DNA from: Actinomycetales bacterium
Lineage (GTDB): Bacteria; Actinomycetota; Actinomycetes; Actinomycetales; Microbacteriaceae
DNA length: 64,000 nucleotides
Direction: 5' to 3'
Assembly: GCA_017308515.1 (NCBI GenBank)
Contig: JAFKEN010000006.1
Span: 478,479-542,478 of the forward strand
In this document: positions 48,367 to 58,783 of the stretch, in pieces
How the letters are laid out: each line of letters opens with the position of its first letter
How positions within the stretch are numbered: the first letter of the stretch is position 1
Notes under the pieces: generated by a model
Database searches by the model: none
Told to the model about the DNA's origin: nothing
Seen by the model: only the letters and a program-made list of their open reading frames with translations
Made by a program: the position numbers and the translations under genes

Positions 48367-50165
48367 GCCGGCTCGACGTCGAGGAGGAGCGCTCGCGGCT
48401 CTCGCGCGCGGAGTCCCGCGAGATCCGCCGCCGCTCCCGGCGACTGCTCGGCTCGCTCGTCGCCCCCGTGCGGTGGCGGCTGCTCGGCGCCCTCGCGGTC
48501 ATCGTGATGTCGACGATCGCGCAGGTCGCGGGGCCGGCGATCCTCGCCTTCGGCATCGACGACGGGCTGCCCGAGTTCCTCGCCGGCCGTCCCGGCCCGG
48601 TGCTGCTCATCGCGGCCGCGTACCTCGGCACCGCGGTCGTCGGGGCGCTCGGTGCGGCCTGGTTCACGATGCTCGCCGCGCAGGCGAACCAGCGGATGCT
48701 CTACGACCTCCGCCGGCGGATGTACCTGCACGCCCAGCGGCTGAGTCTCGAGTTCCACGAGAGCTACACCTCGGGCCGCATCATCGCCCGGCAGACGAGC
48801 GACCTCGAGGCGATCCGCGAGCTGCTGGACGGCGGGCTCAACGGTCTCGTGCGCGGGGTGCTGTTCATGAGCTTCACGGGCGTCGCCCTCGTCGCCCTCG
48901 ATCCGCCGAGCGGGCTCGTGCTGCTCGGGGCGATGGTGCCGCTCGTCGTGCTCGTGCGCTGGTTCCAGGTGCGCTCCGAGGTCGCCTTCCGCGACACCCG
49001 GGTGTTCTCGGCGCGGCTCATCGTGCACTTCGTCGAGACGATGACCGGCATCCGGGCGGTGCAGGCCTTCCGCACCGAGGCGCGGGGGGCGCAGCGCTTC
49101 GCCGAGCACGTCGAGGGCTACCGGGCCGCGACCTCGCGCTCGATCATGCTCTTCGGGGTGCTCGATCCCGGCCTCAAGCTCATCGGCAATCTCTCGGTGG
49201 TCGCGGTGCTGCTGATCGGCGCGCTGCGCGTCGTCGACGGCGGGCTCGAGGTCGGCGCGCTGCTGGCCGTCGTGCTCTACACCCGGCGCTTCTTCGACCC
49301 GACCGCGCAGATGGCCGGGTTCTACAACGCGTACCAGTCGGCCTCGGCGGCGCTCGAGAAGATCTCGGGCGTGCTCGCCCAGGACCTCAGCGTTCCCGAC
49401 CCCACGAGCCCCGTCGGGCTCGCCGTGCCGCGCGGCGCCGTCGACTTCCGCGCGGTGCGCTTCGCCTACCGCGACGACCGGGTCGTGCTGCCCGAGTTCG
49501 ACCTGCGCATCCCCGCGGGCCAGACCATCGCGCTCGTGGGCTCGACCGGCGCCGGCAAGTCGACCCTCGCCAAGCTCCTGGCGCGCTTCTACGACCCGAG
49601 TACCGGCCGCATCGAGCTCGACGGCGTCGACCTGCGCAAGCTCCACCCCAAGGATCTGCGGCGCGCGATCGTCATGGTCACCCAGGAGGCCTACCTCTTC
49701 AGCGGCACGGTCGGCGAGAACATCGCCCTCGGCAAGCCCGGCGCGACGCAGGAGGAGATCGAGGCGGCCGCGCGGGCGGTCGGGGCCCATGAGTTCATCC
49801 TCGAGCTGCCCGACGGGTACGCCACCGACGTCAACAAGCGCGGCGGCCGGGTGTCGGCGGGTCAGCGACAGCTCATCTCCTTCGCGCGCGCGTTCCTGGC
49901 AGATCCCGCGGTGCTGATCCTCGACGAGGCGACCGCCTCGCTCGACATCCCGAGCGAGCGGCTCGTGCAGCGCGGACTGGAGACGCTGCTCGCCGACCGG
50001 ACGGCGATCATCATCGCCCACCGGCTCTCCACCGTCGCGATCGCGCACCGGGTGCTCGTCATGGAGCACGGGCGCATCGTCGAGGACGGGCCGCCCGCCG
50101 AGCTGATCGGCGGCACCGGCCGCTTCGCGAAGCTGCACGCCGCGTGGCGCGACTCGCTCGTCTGA
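48363..50165 (+). CDS. Heterodimeric ABC exporter subunit with canonical Walker B
   Basis: A 600-aa half transporter. Walker A is [15 protein letters not shown]-loop [17 protein letters not shown], Walker [14 protein letters not shown] with the catalytic Glu, and H-loop IIAHRLSTV. Its signature, however, is [17 protein letters not shown], with Ser-Ala-Gly-Gln rather than Ser-Gly-Gly-Gln. In the dimer this altered signature faces the altered Walker B of the partner, so the two genes together give one competent and one degenerate site. Substrate is unknown (drug or lipid-like by family). Confidence 0.93.
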   Translation: MSRLDVEEERSRLSRAESREIRRRSRRLLGSLVAPVRWRLLGALAVIVMSTIAQVAGPAILAFGIDDGLPEFLAGRPGPVLLIAAAYLGTAVVGALGAAWFTMLAAQANQRMLYDLRRRMYLHAQRLSLEFHESYTSGRIIARQTSDLEAIRELLDGGLNGLVRGVLFMSFTGVALVALDPPSGLVLLGAMVPLVVLVRWFQVRSEVAFRDTRVFSARLIVHFVETMTGIRAVQAFRTEARGAQRFAEHVEGYRAATSRSIMLFGVLDPGLKLIGNLSVVAVLLIGALRVVDGGLEVGALLAVVLYTRRFFDPTAQMAGFYNAYQSASAALEKISGVLAQDLSVPDPTSPVGLAVPRGAVDFRAVRFAYRDDRVVLPEFDLRIPAGQTIALVGSTGAGKSTLAKLLARFYDPSTGRIELDGVDLRKLHPKDLRRAIVMVTQEAYLFSGTVGENIALGKPGATQEEIEAAARAVGAHEFILELPDGYATDVNKRGGRVSAGQRQLISFARAFLADPAVLILDEATASLDIPSERLVQRGLETLLADRTAIIIAHRLSTVAIAHRVLVMEHGRIVEDGPPAELIGGTGRFAKLHAAWRDSLV

Positions 50166-50171
50166 GCCGCC

Positions 50172-50199
50172 CCGCGCCGCCTCCGCGACCGCGGCGCGG
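50172..50199 (+). terminator. Hairpin after the ABC exporter genes
   Basis: Perfect nine-base stem CCGCGCCGC/GCGGCGCGG with a 10-base loop, six bases after the stop at 50165. No T tract. Confidence 0.5.
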
Positions 50200-50232
50200 C
50201 CGCCCGTCGGGCGTGTGGGCGAGGATCGGAGC

Positions 50233-51033
50233 ATGACCGCTCCCGTGCTCGCCGGCATCCTCCGGCCCGAACAGCCGCCCGAGACCGTGCTCGCCGCCGC
50301 GCGCGCGGGCGCCGAGGCGGGCCTCGAGGAGGTGTGGATCTGGGAGGACGCGTTCTCGCACGGCGCCGCGGCGATCGCGGGCGCGATCCTCGGCGCGACC
50401 GAGCGGATGCGGGTGGGGATCGGCGTGATGCCCTTCCCGTTGCGCAATCCCGCCCTCGCCGCGATGGAGGTCGCGGCGCTCAGCCGCGCCTTCCCCGGTC
50501 GCGTGCTGCCCGGGTTCGGCCACGGCGTGCAGGAGTGGATGGGGCAGGCGGGCGCGCGGGCGCGATCCGTGCTGACGCTCGAGCGCGAGTACGTCGCGGC
50601 GCTGCGCGCGCTGCTCGCGGGCGAGGAGGTCACGGCGAGCGGGGAGTACGTGCACCTCGACGGGGTGCGGCTGTCGTGGCCGCCCTCCGAGCCGCCGGCG
50701 CTGCACCTCGCGGCGACCGGGCCGCGGTCGCTGCGGCTCGCGGGGGAGATCGGCGACGGGGTGATCCTCACCGAGGACACGACCGTGGCCGACTGGCCGC
50801 GCATCCGCGATGCGGTGCTCGAGGGGGCGGCCGCGAGCGGGCGCCCGGCGCCGGAGTTCACGCTCTTCCTGCCGCCCGTCTCGCGGGATGCGCGTGAGGC
50901 CGCCGAGCAGGTGCGCGGGTGGATCGAGCGGGGCATCACGCGGGTCGCCCTGCAGCCCCCCGCCGACGAGCCGGATCCGGGCGGCTTCCTGCGCTGGGTC
51001 GCGTGCGAGGTCGCCCCCGCCCTCGCCCCGTGA
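50233..51033 (+). CDS. LLM-class flavin-dependent oxidoreductase
   Basis: A 266-aa luciferase-like monooxygenase fold protein, somewhat shorter than the 300+ aa norm. Conserved elements are EEVWIWEDAFSHGAAAI, RMRVGIGVMPFPLRNPAL, PGRVLPGFGHGVQEWMGQAG and HLAATGPRSLRLAGEIGDGVIL, which fit F420- or FMN-dependent members. Substrate is unknown; in actinobacteria coenzyme F420 is a possible cofactor. GAGGATCGGAGC precedes the ATG and can serve as Shine-Dalgarno or as a -10 six bases upstream. Confidence 0.88.
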   Translation: MTAPVLAGILRPEQPPETVLAAARAGAEAGLEEVWIWEDAFSHGAAAIAGAILGATERMRVGIGVMPFPLRNPALAAMEVAALSRAFPGRVLPGFGHGVQEWMGQAGARARSVLTLEREYVAALRALLAGEEVTASGEYVHLDGVRLSWPPSEPPALHLAATGPRSLRLAGEIGDGVILTEDTTVADWPRIRDAVLEGAAASGRPAPEFTLFLPPVSRDAREAAEQVRGWIERGITRVALQPPADEPDPGGFLRWVACEVAPALAP

Positions 51034-51078
51034 GCGCATGATGTGGACACCGTTCACTTCCGGGGATAGCCTCGCGTC

Positions 51079-51564
51079 ATGACGACCGTGACGCCGTTCC
51101 TCTGGTACGACTCCGAGCTCGAGCGGGCGATCGAGCGCTACGGCGCCGTCTTCGGTCGCGAGAACGTGCGGCTGGTGGAGGCGACCCACCACGACGACGC
51201 CGGCCCCGGCACGCCCCGCACCCTGTTCTTCGCGACCTTCGAGGTGTTCGGCCAGCGGGTCATGGGCATGAACGCCGGCCCGCAGTACCCGCAGACCGAG
51301 GCCTTCTCGTTCTTCGTGCTCTGCCCCGACGACCAGGACGTCGTCGACCGCTACTGGGAGGGGCTCGTCGCCGACGGCGGCGCCGAGTCGATGTGCGGCT
51401 GGCTGAAGGACCCGTGGGGCGTCTCCTGGCAGATCGTGCCGGAGGCGCTCATGCGCCTGCAGGCGGATCCCGATCGCGCCGCCGCCGAGCGGGTGCGCCA
51501 GGCCATGCTCGGCATGGGCAAGATCGTCATCGCCGAGCTCGAGGCGGCGTTCCGCGGCGAGTGA
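51079..51564 (+). CDS. VOC family protein (PhnB-like)
   Basis: A 161-aa protein of the vicinal-oxygen-chelate fold, in the PhnB/3-demethylubiquinone-methyltransferase-like subgroup: VTPFLWYDSELERAIERYGAVF at the N-terminus, MGMNAGPQYPQTEAFSFFVLC, and the diagnostic CGWLKDPWGVSWQIVPEALM near the C-terminus. No enzymatic role is established for this subgroup. TAGCCT (51067-51072) ends six bases before the ATG, implying a leaderless mRNA. It converges on sdaA with an 18-base gap. Confidence 0.88.
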   Translation: MTTVTPFLWYDSELERAIERYGAVFGRENVRLVEATHHDDAGPGTPRTLFFATFEVFGQRVMGMNAGPQYPQTEAFSFFVLCPDDQDVVDRYWEGLVADGGAESMCGWLKDPWGVSWQIVPEALMRLQADPDRAAAERVRQAMLGMGKIVIAELEAAFRGE

Positions 51565-51582
51565 TCCGGGGCCTGCCCGGTC

Positions 51583-52932
51583 TCAGCACTCGACGACGTT
51601 GACGGCGAGCCCGCCGAGCGAGGTCTCCTTGTACTTGTCGCTCATGTCGAGACCGGTCTGCCGCATCGTCTCGATCACCTGATCGAGCGACACCCGGTGG
51701 CGTCCGTCGCCGCGCAGGGCCATCGTCGCCGCGTTGACCGCTTTCGCCGCGGCGATCGCGTTGCGCTCGATGCACGGGATCTGCACGAGACCCCCGACGG
51801 GGTCGCAGCTGAGCCCGAGGTTGTGCTCCATCGCGATCTCCGCGGCGTTCTCGACCTGCCGAGGGGTGCCGCCGAGCAGCTCCGCGAGTCCCGCCGCGGC
51901 CATCGACGAGGCGGACCCCACCTCGCCCTGGCATCCCACCTCTGCGCCCGAGATCGAGGCGCGCGCCTTGTAGAGCGCCCCGATCGCGGTGGCCGTCAGC
52001 AGATAGCGTGTGACGAGGTCGGGTGTCGGCGGCAGGTAGTGCTTCGCGTACCAGAGCACCGCCGGAACGATCCCCGCGGCACCGTTCGTTGGCGCGGTGA
52101 CCACCCGCCCCCCGGCGGCGTTCTCCTCGTTGACCGCGAGCGCGACGACGTTGAGCCACTCGGTCGCGAACCGGGCGTGGAAGGGCTCGTCCTGCGAGAG
52201 CAGGAACTCGTGCCAGGCGCGGGCGCGCCGCGGCACGTCGAGCCCGCCGGGCAGCGTGCCCTCCGCGCGCAGGCCCGCGTCGATGCACGCGGTCATCGCC
52301 GCGTCGATCGCCGCGATCGCGGCGTCGACCTTCGGCGGCTCGTTGGCGCGCTGCACCTGCGCGATGGTCAGGCCGGTTCTCTCGGAGTGCGCGAGCAACT
52401 CGGCCGCGGTCTCGAACGGCAGCGGCACGGGCGCCGCCGGGGGCGCGCTCTCACCCTCGCGCACCACGAAGCCGCCGCCCACCGAGAACCAGGTCTCGTC
52501 GAGCCGCACCTCGCCCGTCGCGTCGGAGGCGACGAAGCGCAGGCCGTTGGGGTGGGTTTCGAGGCGCGTCAGGGGATGACGGTGGAACTCCCAGGCGACC
52601 GCGCGCTCGCCGCCCTCCCGCTCCGATCCGGTGCCGGGCCGCGCGGCGCGCAGCGGCACGAGACCCCCGGTCTGCGCCTCGGCGACCGCGCGTCGCATCG
52701 CGACGGGATCCACCGTCTCCGGCTCGAATCCGAGCAGTCCGGCGAGGATCGCGTCGAAGGTGCCGTGGCCGACGCCGGTCGCCGCGAGCGAGCCGTAGAC
52801 GTGCAGGTCGAGGCGGGCGACGCCCGCCGGCAGGTCCCGCGCGAAGCGCAGCGCGGCCCGCATCGGCCCCACGGTGTGCGAGCTCGAGGGGCCGATGCCG
52901 ATCGAGAACAGGTCGGAGACGCCGACGGCCAT
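51583..52932 (-). CDS. sdaA: L-serine ammonia-lyase (single-chain, iron-sulfur)
   Basis: It deaminates L-serine to pyruvate. The 449-aa chain fuses the beta domain ([22 protein letters not shown]) and alpha domain. The [4Fe-4S]-binding cysteines are in [22 protein letters not shown] and [11 protein letters not shown]. The C-terminal Cys (NVVEC) may act as the inhibitory tail known from Legionella L-serine deaminase. ATG 52932 is chosen with GGGAGG four bases upstream; the frame stays open to 52977 without family support. Confidence 0.95.
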   Translation of the reverse strand: MAVGVSDLFSIGIGPSSSHTVGPMRAALRFARDLPAGVARLDLHVYGSLAATGVGHGTFDAILAGLLGFEPETVDPVAMRRAVAEAQTGGLVPLRAARPGTGSEREGGERAVAWEFHRHPLTRLETHPNGLRFVASDATGEVRLDETWFSVGGGFVVREGESAPPAAPVPLPFETAAELLAHSERTGLTIAQVQRANEPPKVDAAIAAIDAAMTACIDAGLRAEGTLPGGLDVPRRARAWHEFLLSQDEPFHARFATEWLNVVALAVNEENAAGGRVVTAPTNGAAGIVPAVLWYAKHYLPPTPDLVTRYLLTATAIGALYKARASISGAEVGCQGEVGSASSMAAAGLAELLGGTPRQVENAAEIAMEHNLGLSCDPVGGLVQIPCIERNAIAAAKAVNAATMALRGDGRHRVSLDQVIETMRQTGLDMSDKYKETSLGGLAVNVVEC

Positions 52933-53035
52933 CGCGCCTCCCTGCTGCGCCGCGGACGGGATGCGCCATTGTCGCACCGGCCCCTGCGGGGGCGCGGGGC
53001 GCGGATCGAGCCACGCAGCGATCCGTCGCGGGCGG

Positions 53036-53377
53036 TCAGTCGAGCGCCGGCATCCAGCGCGCGACGGCGAGATCCACCCGGAACACCTGCCCGTCGCGCG
53101 ACCACCGCAGCGGCGTGCCCTCGGCGCGGTAGTGCTCGAGCGCGCGCGCCTCGTGGTCGGCGACGGGATGCCCGGAGGCGCGCACCACGCGCCACCACGG
53201 CACCTCGCCGCCGGAGTAGGCCATCACCTGGCCGACGCCGCGCGCCGCGCGCGAGCCGAGCGCGGCGGCGACGTCGCCGTAGCTCATGACGCGTCCCTCG
53301 GGGATCGCCGCGACCACCTCGAGCACCGCCTCGGTGAACGCGGCGCCGGGGCCGTGCCCGCCGCGCCGGGGAGGCAT
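53036..53377 (-). CDS. Alkyltransferase-like protein (ATL, MGMT family)
   Basis: A 113-aa single-domain member of the O6-methylguanine methyltransferase family. It has [29 protein letters not shown]-like start (helix plus turn), GVGQVMA, and [11 protein letters not shown] where true MGMT has the reactive cysteine as PCHRV. The Trp in that position marks an alkyltransferase-like protein that binds alkylated DNA and recruits nucleotide excision repair rather than removing the alkyl group. It lies 31 bases after the GNAT gene on the same strand. The start ATG at 53377 lacks a strong Shine-Dalgarno. Confidence 0.87.
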   Translation of the reverse strand: MPPRRGGHGPGAAFTEAVLEVVAAIPEGRVMSYGDVAAALGSRAARGVGQVMAYSGGEVPWWRVVRASGHPVADHEARALEHYRAEGTPLRWSRDGQVFRVDLAVARWMPALD

Positions 53378-53408
53378 GGGCGTCGCGTTCCGGGGCCGGG
53401 GCTCGAGC

Positions 53409-53861
53409 TCAGAGGGTGAGCGCGCCGAGGTTCTCGCCGTACGGGGTCTCGCCGACGATGTCGAAGCCGACGGCCTTGAAGAACTCCTCGGGGCCGGCCT
53501 CGCCGCTGGCCCACACGACCGTGACGTGGTCGAAGCCGCGCCGGCGTGCCTCGTCGGCGAAGGCCTGCACGGCGAAGCGGCCGACGCCGCGCCCCTGCGC
53601 CTCGGCGGCGACGTTGATGCGCCACAGTGCGGCACGCAGGAAGTCCTCGTGGGCGTCGTCGTCGAAGGCGCCCATGATGTAGCCCACGACCTCGTCGCCG
53701 TCCATCACGACCCGCGGCCACGATCCGGAGGGGTCGAGCTCGCTCTCGACGTGGCTGTAGGTCTCGGGCTGGATGAACGCCTCCTGCCCCGGCTTGAGCG
53801 TCAGACTGTTCGCCGCCGAGATGGTCGACGCGGTCAGCTCCTCGAGGCGCAGATCGGACAT
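53409..53861 (-). CDS. GNAT family N-acetyltransferase
   Basis: A 150-aa acetyltransferase with acetyl-CoA motif [20 protein letters not shown] near residue 85 and the C-terminal [20 protein letters not shown]. It resembles the SpeG/BltD-type small GNATs ([22 protein letters not shown]), some of which acetylate polyamines, but substrate is not determined here. TACCCT (53868-53873, minus) ends six bases before the ATG with no Shine-Dalgarno, indicating a leaderless start. Confidence 0.86.
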   Translation of the reverse strand: MSDLRLEELTASTISAANSLTLKPGQEAFIQPETYSHVESELDPSGSWPRVVMDGDEVVGYIMGAFDDDAHEDFLRAALWRINVAAEAQGRGVGRFAVQAFADEARRRGFDHVTVVWASGEAGPEEFFKAVGFDIVGETPYGENLGALTL

Positions 53862-53916
53862 GGCTTCAGGGTAACCGCTCGCGCCGGGCGCCGGGACGGC
53901 TGGGGAGAGGCGGGCC

Positions 53917-56919
<3,003 letters not shown>

Positions 56920-57591
56920 TCAGTCTGCCCCGCCGCCGCCGCCCCGCGCCGGGTCGCTGCGGCGGCGCGGCGCGGGGTCGGGCGGCGGCGTCGAGGCGGG
57001 AACCCGCACCCCGCCCGGGAGGTAGAGCCGCTCGCCCCGCTCGAGCATCGCGACGTACTCGCCGATGCGTCGGGCGCGGGTCTCGGGTCGCTTCAGCTGC
57101 GCGAGGCGGAAGGCCATCGCGAAGCTGTTCTGCTTGTCGAGCTTCGGCAGCTCGGCGGCGGCCGCCGGGCTCGCGGCGATCGCGGCGAGCAGGTCGTCGG
57201 GCAGCTCGTGATCCTTCTGGCGGTAGGCCGCCTCCCAGCGGCCGTCGGCCTTCGCGCGTTCGACCTCGGCGAGGCCGGCGGGGCGCATCCGCCCCTCGCG
57301 GGTCAGCCGCTCGACGTGCTCGCGGTTGATCTGCGACCAGGGGCTCCGGCGGCGGCGCGGGGTGAAGGCCTGGGCGGTGTAGTGCTCGTCGTGCCGGCCG
57401 ACCTGCCCGTCGATCCAGCCGAAGCAGAGCGCGACGTCGAGCGCCTCGGCGTAGGCGATTCCGGGCCTCGGGGAGTTCTTCTTGCGCAGCAGCAGCCGGA
57501 CGCCGTGCTCGGTCGCCTCGGTCTCGAGGTAGTGCTCCCACTCCTCGACCGTGAACGGGCCGACGAGCGGCTTGTCGGCGTAGGCGACCAT
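56920..57591 (-). CDS. YdeI/OmpD-associated family protein
   Basis: A 223-aa soluble protein. WEHYLETEATEHGVRLLLRKKNSP-type start, followed by ALDVALCFGWIDGQVGRHDEHY and the repeated-Arg motif FTPRRRRSPWSQINREHV, are diagnostic of the YdeI/OmdA family. The C-terminal part matches the OmdA domain (FAMAFRLAQLKRPETRARRI). Its biochemical role is unknown. TAGCCT (57598-57603, minus) ends six bases before the ATG, so the mRNA is probably leaderless; the hexamer overlaps the stop codon of the next gene upstream. Confidence 0.85.
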   Translation of the reverse strand: MVAYADKPLVGPFTVEEWEHYLETEATEHGVRLLLRKKNSPRPGIAYAEALDVALCFGWIDGQVGRHDEHYTAQAFTPRRRRSPWSQINREHVERLTREGRMRPAGLAEVERAKADGRWEAAYRQKDHELPDDLLAAIAASPAAAAELPKLDKQNSFAMAFRLAQLKRPETRARRIGEYVAMLERGERLYLPGGVRVPASTPPPDPAPRRRSDPARGGGGGAD

Positions 57592-57600
57592 GCGCCGAGG

Positions 57601-58008
57601 CTAGCCGGGGCGACCGTCGTCGAGGTCGCTGCGCGATCGGCCGGCCTGTCCGGCCGCGCGGCGACGACCGCTCCCGACCGGCGCGGCGGAGATCAGCACG
57701 GCGGCGAGCACGAGAGCGACCGCGAGTGCGACCAGCGCGGTGCCCGTCGGGTCGACGGGCGCCACGACCGTGACGCCGCTCCCCGAGTAGCGGCACTCGA
57801 GTCCGAACGGCAGCCAGCTCAGACCGCCGTGGATCTCGACCGTCTCGGGAACCGTTCCCGCCGGCAGGCCCGGTGGCACGGGCCGGCCCGTGCACGACCG
57901 GTCGGCGTCCGGCCGGGAGAAGAGGATGACGAGCGCGGCGAGCAGGAGCGCGAGTCCGGCGGCGCCGACGGCGCTGACGGCCGCCACGACTGCCTGAACT
58001 CTGCTCAT
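57601..58008 (-). CDS. Hypothetical two-helix membrane protein
   Basis: A 135-aa protein that I do not recognise. It has an N-terminal helix (AVVAAVSAVGAAGLALLLAAL), an extracytoplasmic middle with two cysteines (SCTGRPVPPG and LECRYSG) that could form a disulfide, and a second helix (TGTALVALAVALVLAAVLI) followed by a basic tail. The codon use is like that of its neighbours. It is probably real because it fills the gap exactly and has a coherent topology. Confidence 0.62.
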   Translation of the reverse strand: MSRVQAVVAAVSAVGAAGLALLLAALVILFSRPDADRSCTGRPVPPGLPAGTVPETVEIHGGLSWLPFGLECRYSGSGVTVVAPVDPTGTALVALAVALVLAAVLISAAPVGSGRRRAAGQAGRSRSDLDDGRPG

Positions 58009-58103
58009 CGTCGCCCCCGCGCCACCTTACGCACGGCGTGCGGGCCCTGGGCGGGCAGCGCACCGCTCGGGGCGGAACGCGCGGACTCTCTGTACCGACA
58101 GAC

Positions 58104-58139
58104 GGAGCCCCCGGACGTCGGGGGACGTCCGGGGGCTCC
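58104..58139 (-). terminator. Intrinsic terminator after hsp20
   Basis: Perfect 15-bp stem (GGAGCCCCCGGACGT and complement) with a six-base loop CGGGGG, 45 bases downstream of the minus-strand hsp20 stop. Confidence 0.82.
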
Positions 58140-58184
58140 CGGGAGGGTCGCGGCGCGGTCGGGGGGAGCGCCGCGACCGGGGGC

Positions 58185-58619
58185 TCACTCCGCGGCGGTC
58201 TCGACCGCGGGCGCGGCGGCGGCCGAGGTCTGGATCTCGACCTTGCGCGGCTTGGCGGCCTCGCTCACCGGGATCACGACGCTCAGCACGCCGTTGTCGT
58301 AGCTCGCCGAGATGGCGGCGGTGTCGATGCCCTGGCCGAGGTTGAGCTGGCGCAGGTAGCTGCCGCCGGAGCGCTCGCGGGCGATCCACTTCACCCCCTC
58401 CTGGCTGCGGACGCTGCGCTCGGCGCGGATCGTCAGCAGCTGGCCGTCGACGTCGACGTCGACGCTGCCCGGGTCGACGCCCGGCAGGTCGGCGGTCAAC
58501 ACGTAGTGGTCGCCGTCGCGGTAGAGGTCGATCGGCATGCGGCGCGGGCCCTGGCGGCTGTCGAGCAGCTGCCCGGCGAGGCGCTCCATGTCGCGGAACG
58601 GGTCGAAGGTCATGGTCAT
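58185..58619 (-). CDS. Hsp20/alpha-crystallin family small heat-shock protein
   Basis: A 144-aa ATP-independent chaperone that holds unfolding proteins. The alpha-crystallin domain covers about residues 28-125: MPIDLYRDGDHYVLTADLPG, VDVDGQLLTIRAERS, and SYDNGVLSVVIPVSEAAKPRKVEI with the conserved GVL. The N-terminal arm MTMTFDPFRDMERLAGQLLD is typical. ATG 58619 has AGGAG eight bases upstream; an in-frame ATG two codons later is possible. The promoter carries overlapping CIRCE and HAIR operators, so it is expected to respond to both HrcA and HspR. Confidence 0.95.
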   Translation of the reverse strand: MTMTFDPFRDMERLAGQLLDSRQGPRRMPIDLYRDGDHYVLTADLPGVDPGSVDVDVDGQLLTIRAERSVRSQEGVKWIARERSGGSYLRQLNLGQGIDTAAISASYDNGVLSVVIPVSEAAKPRKVEIQTSAAAAPAVETAAE

Positions 58620-58644
58620 CAGTTCGTCTCCTTGAATCAAGTAA

Positions 58645-58665
58645 CGTGAGTCAACTCGACTCAAG
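58645..58665 (-). promoter_or_regulatory. HAIR element (HspR operator) in the hsp20 promoter
   Basis: Minus strand CTTGAGT-CGAGTTG-ACTCACG; the HspR consensus is CTTGAGT-N7-ACTCAAG, so one base deviates. It covers the predicted transcription start. A further palindrome CTTGA-A-TCAAG at 58631-58641 lies next to the Shine-Dalgarno. Confidence 0.85.
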
Positions 58666-58669
58666 TTGG

Positions 58670-58699
58670 AGATTAGCACTCGGCATCGGCGAGTGCCAA
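58670..58699 (-). promoter_or_regulatory. hsp20 promoter
   Basis: Minus strand: -35 TTGGCA (58694-58699), 18-bp spacer, -10 TAATCT (58670-58675). Both hexamers share bases with CIRCE, and HAIR begins five bases downstream of the -10. Confidence 0.75.
58673..58699 (-). promoter_or_regulatory. CIRCE element (HrcA operator) in the hsp20 promoter
   Basis: TTAGCACTC-N9-GAGTGCCAA on the + strand, one base from the perfect consensus TTAGCACTC-N9-GAGTGCTAA. It exactly spans the -35 to -10 region. Confidence 0.92.
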
Positions 58700-58783
58700 G
58701 CGCCGTCCGGGTCGACCATCACGCTCCGAGCGAACGGACCTCCGACCCTGGTGCGCGCGGCGCGCAGCCGCGACACTCCGGGG

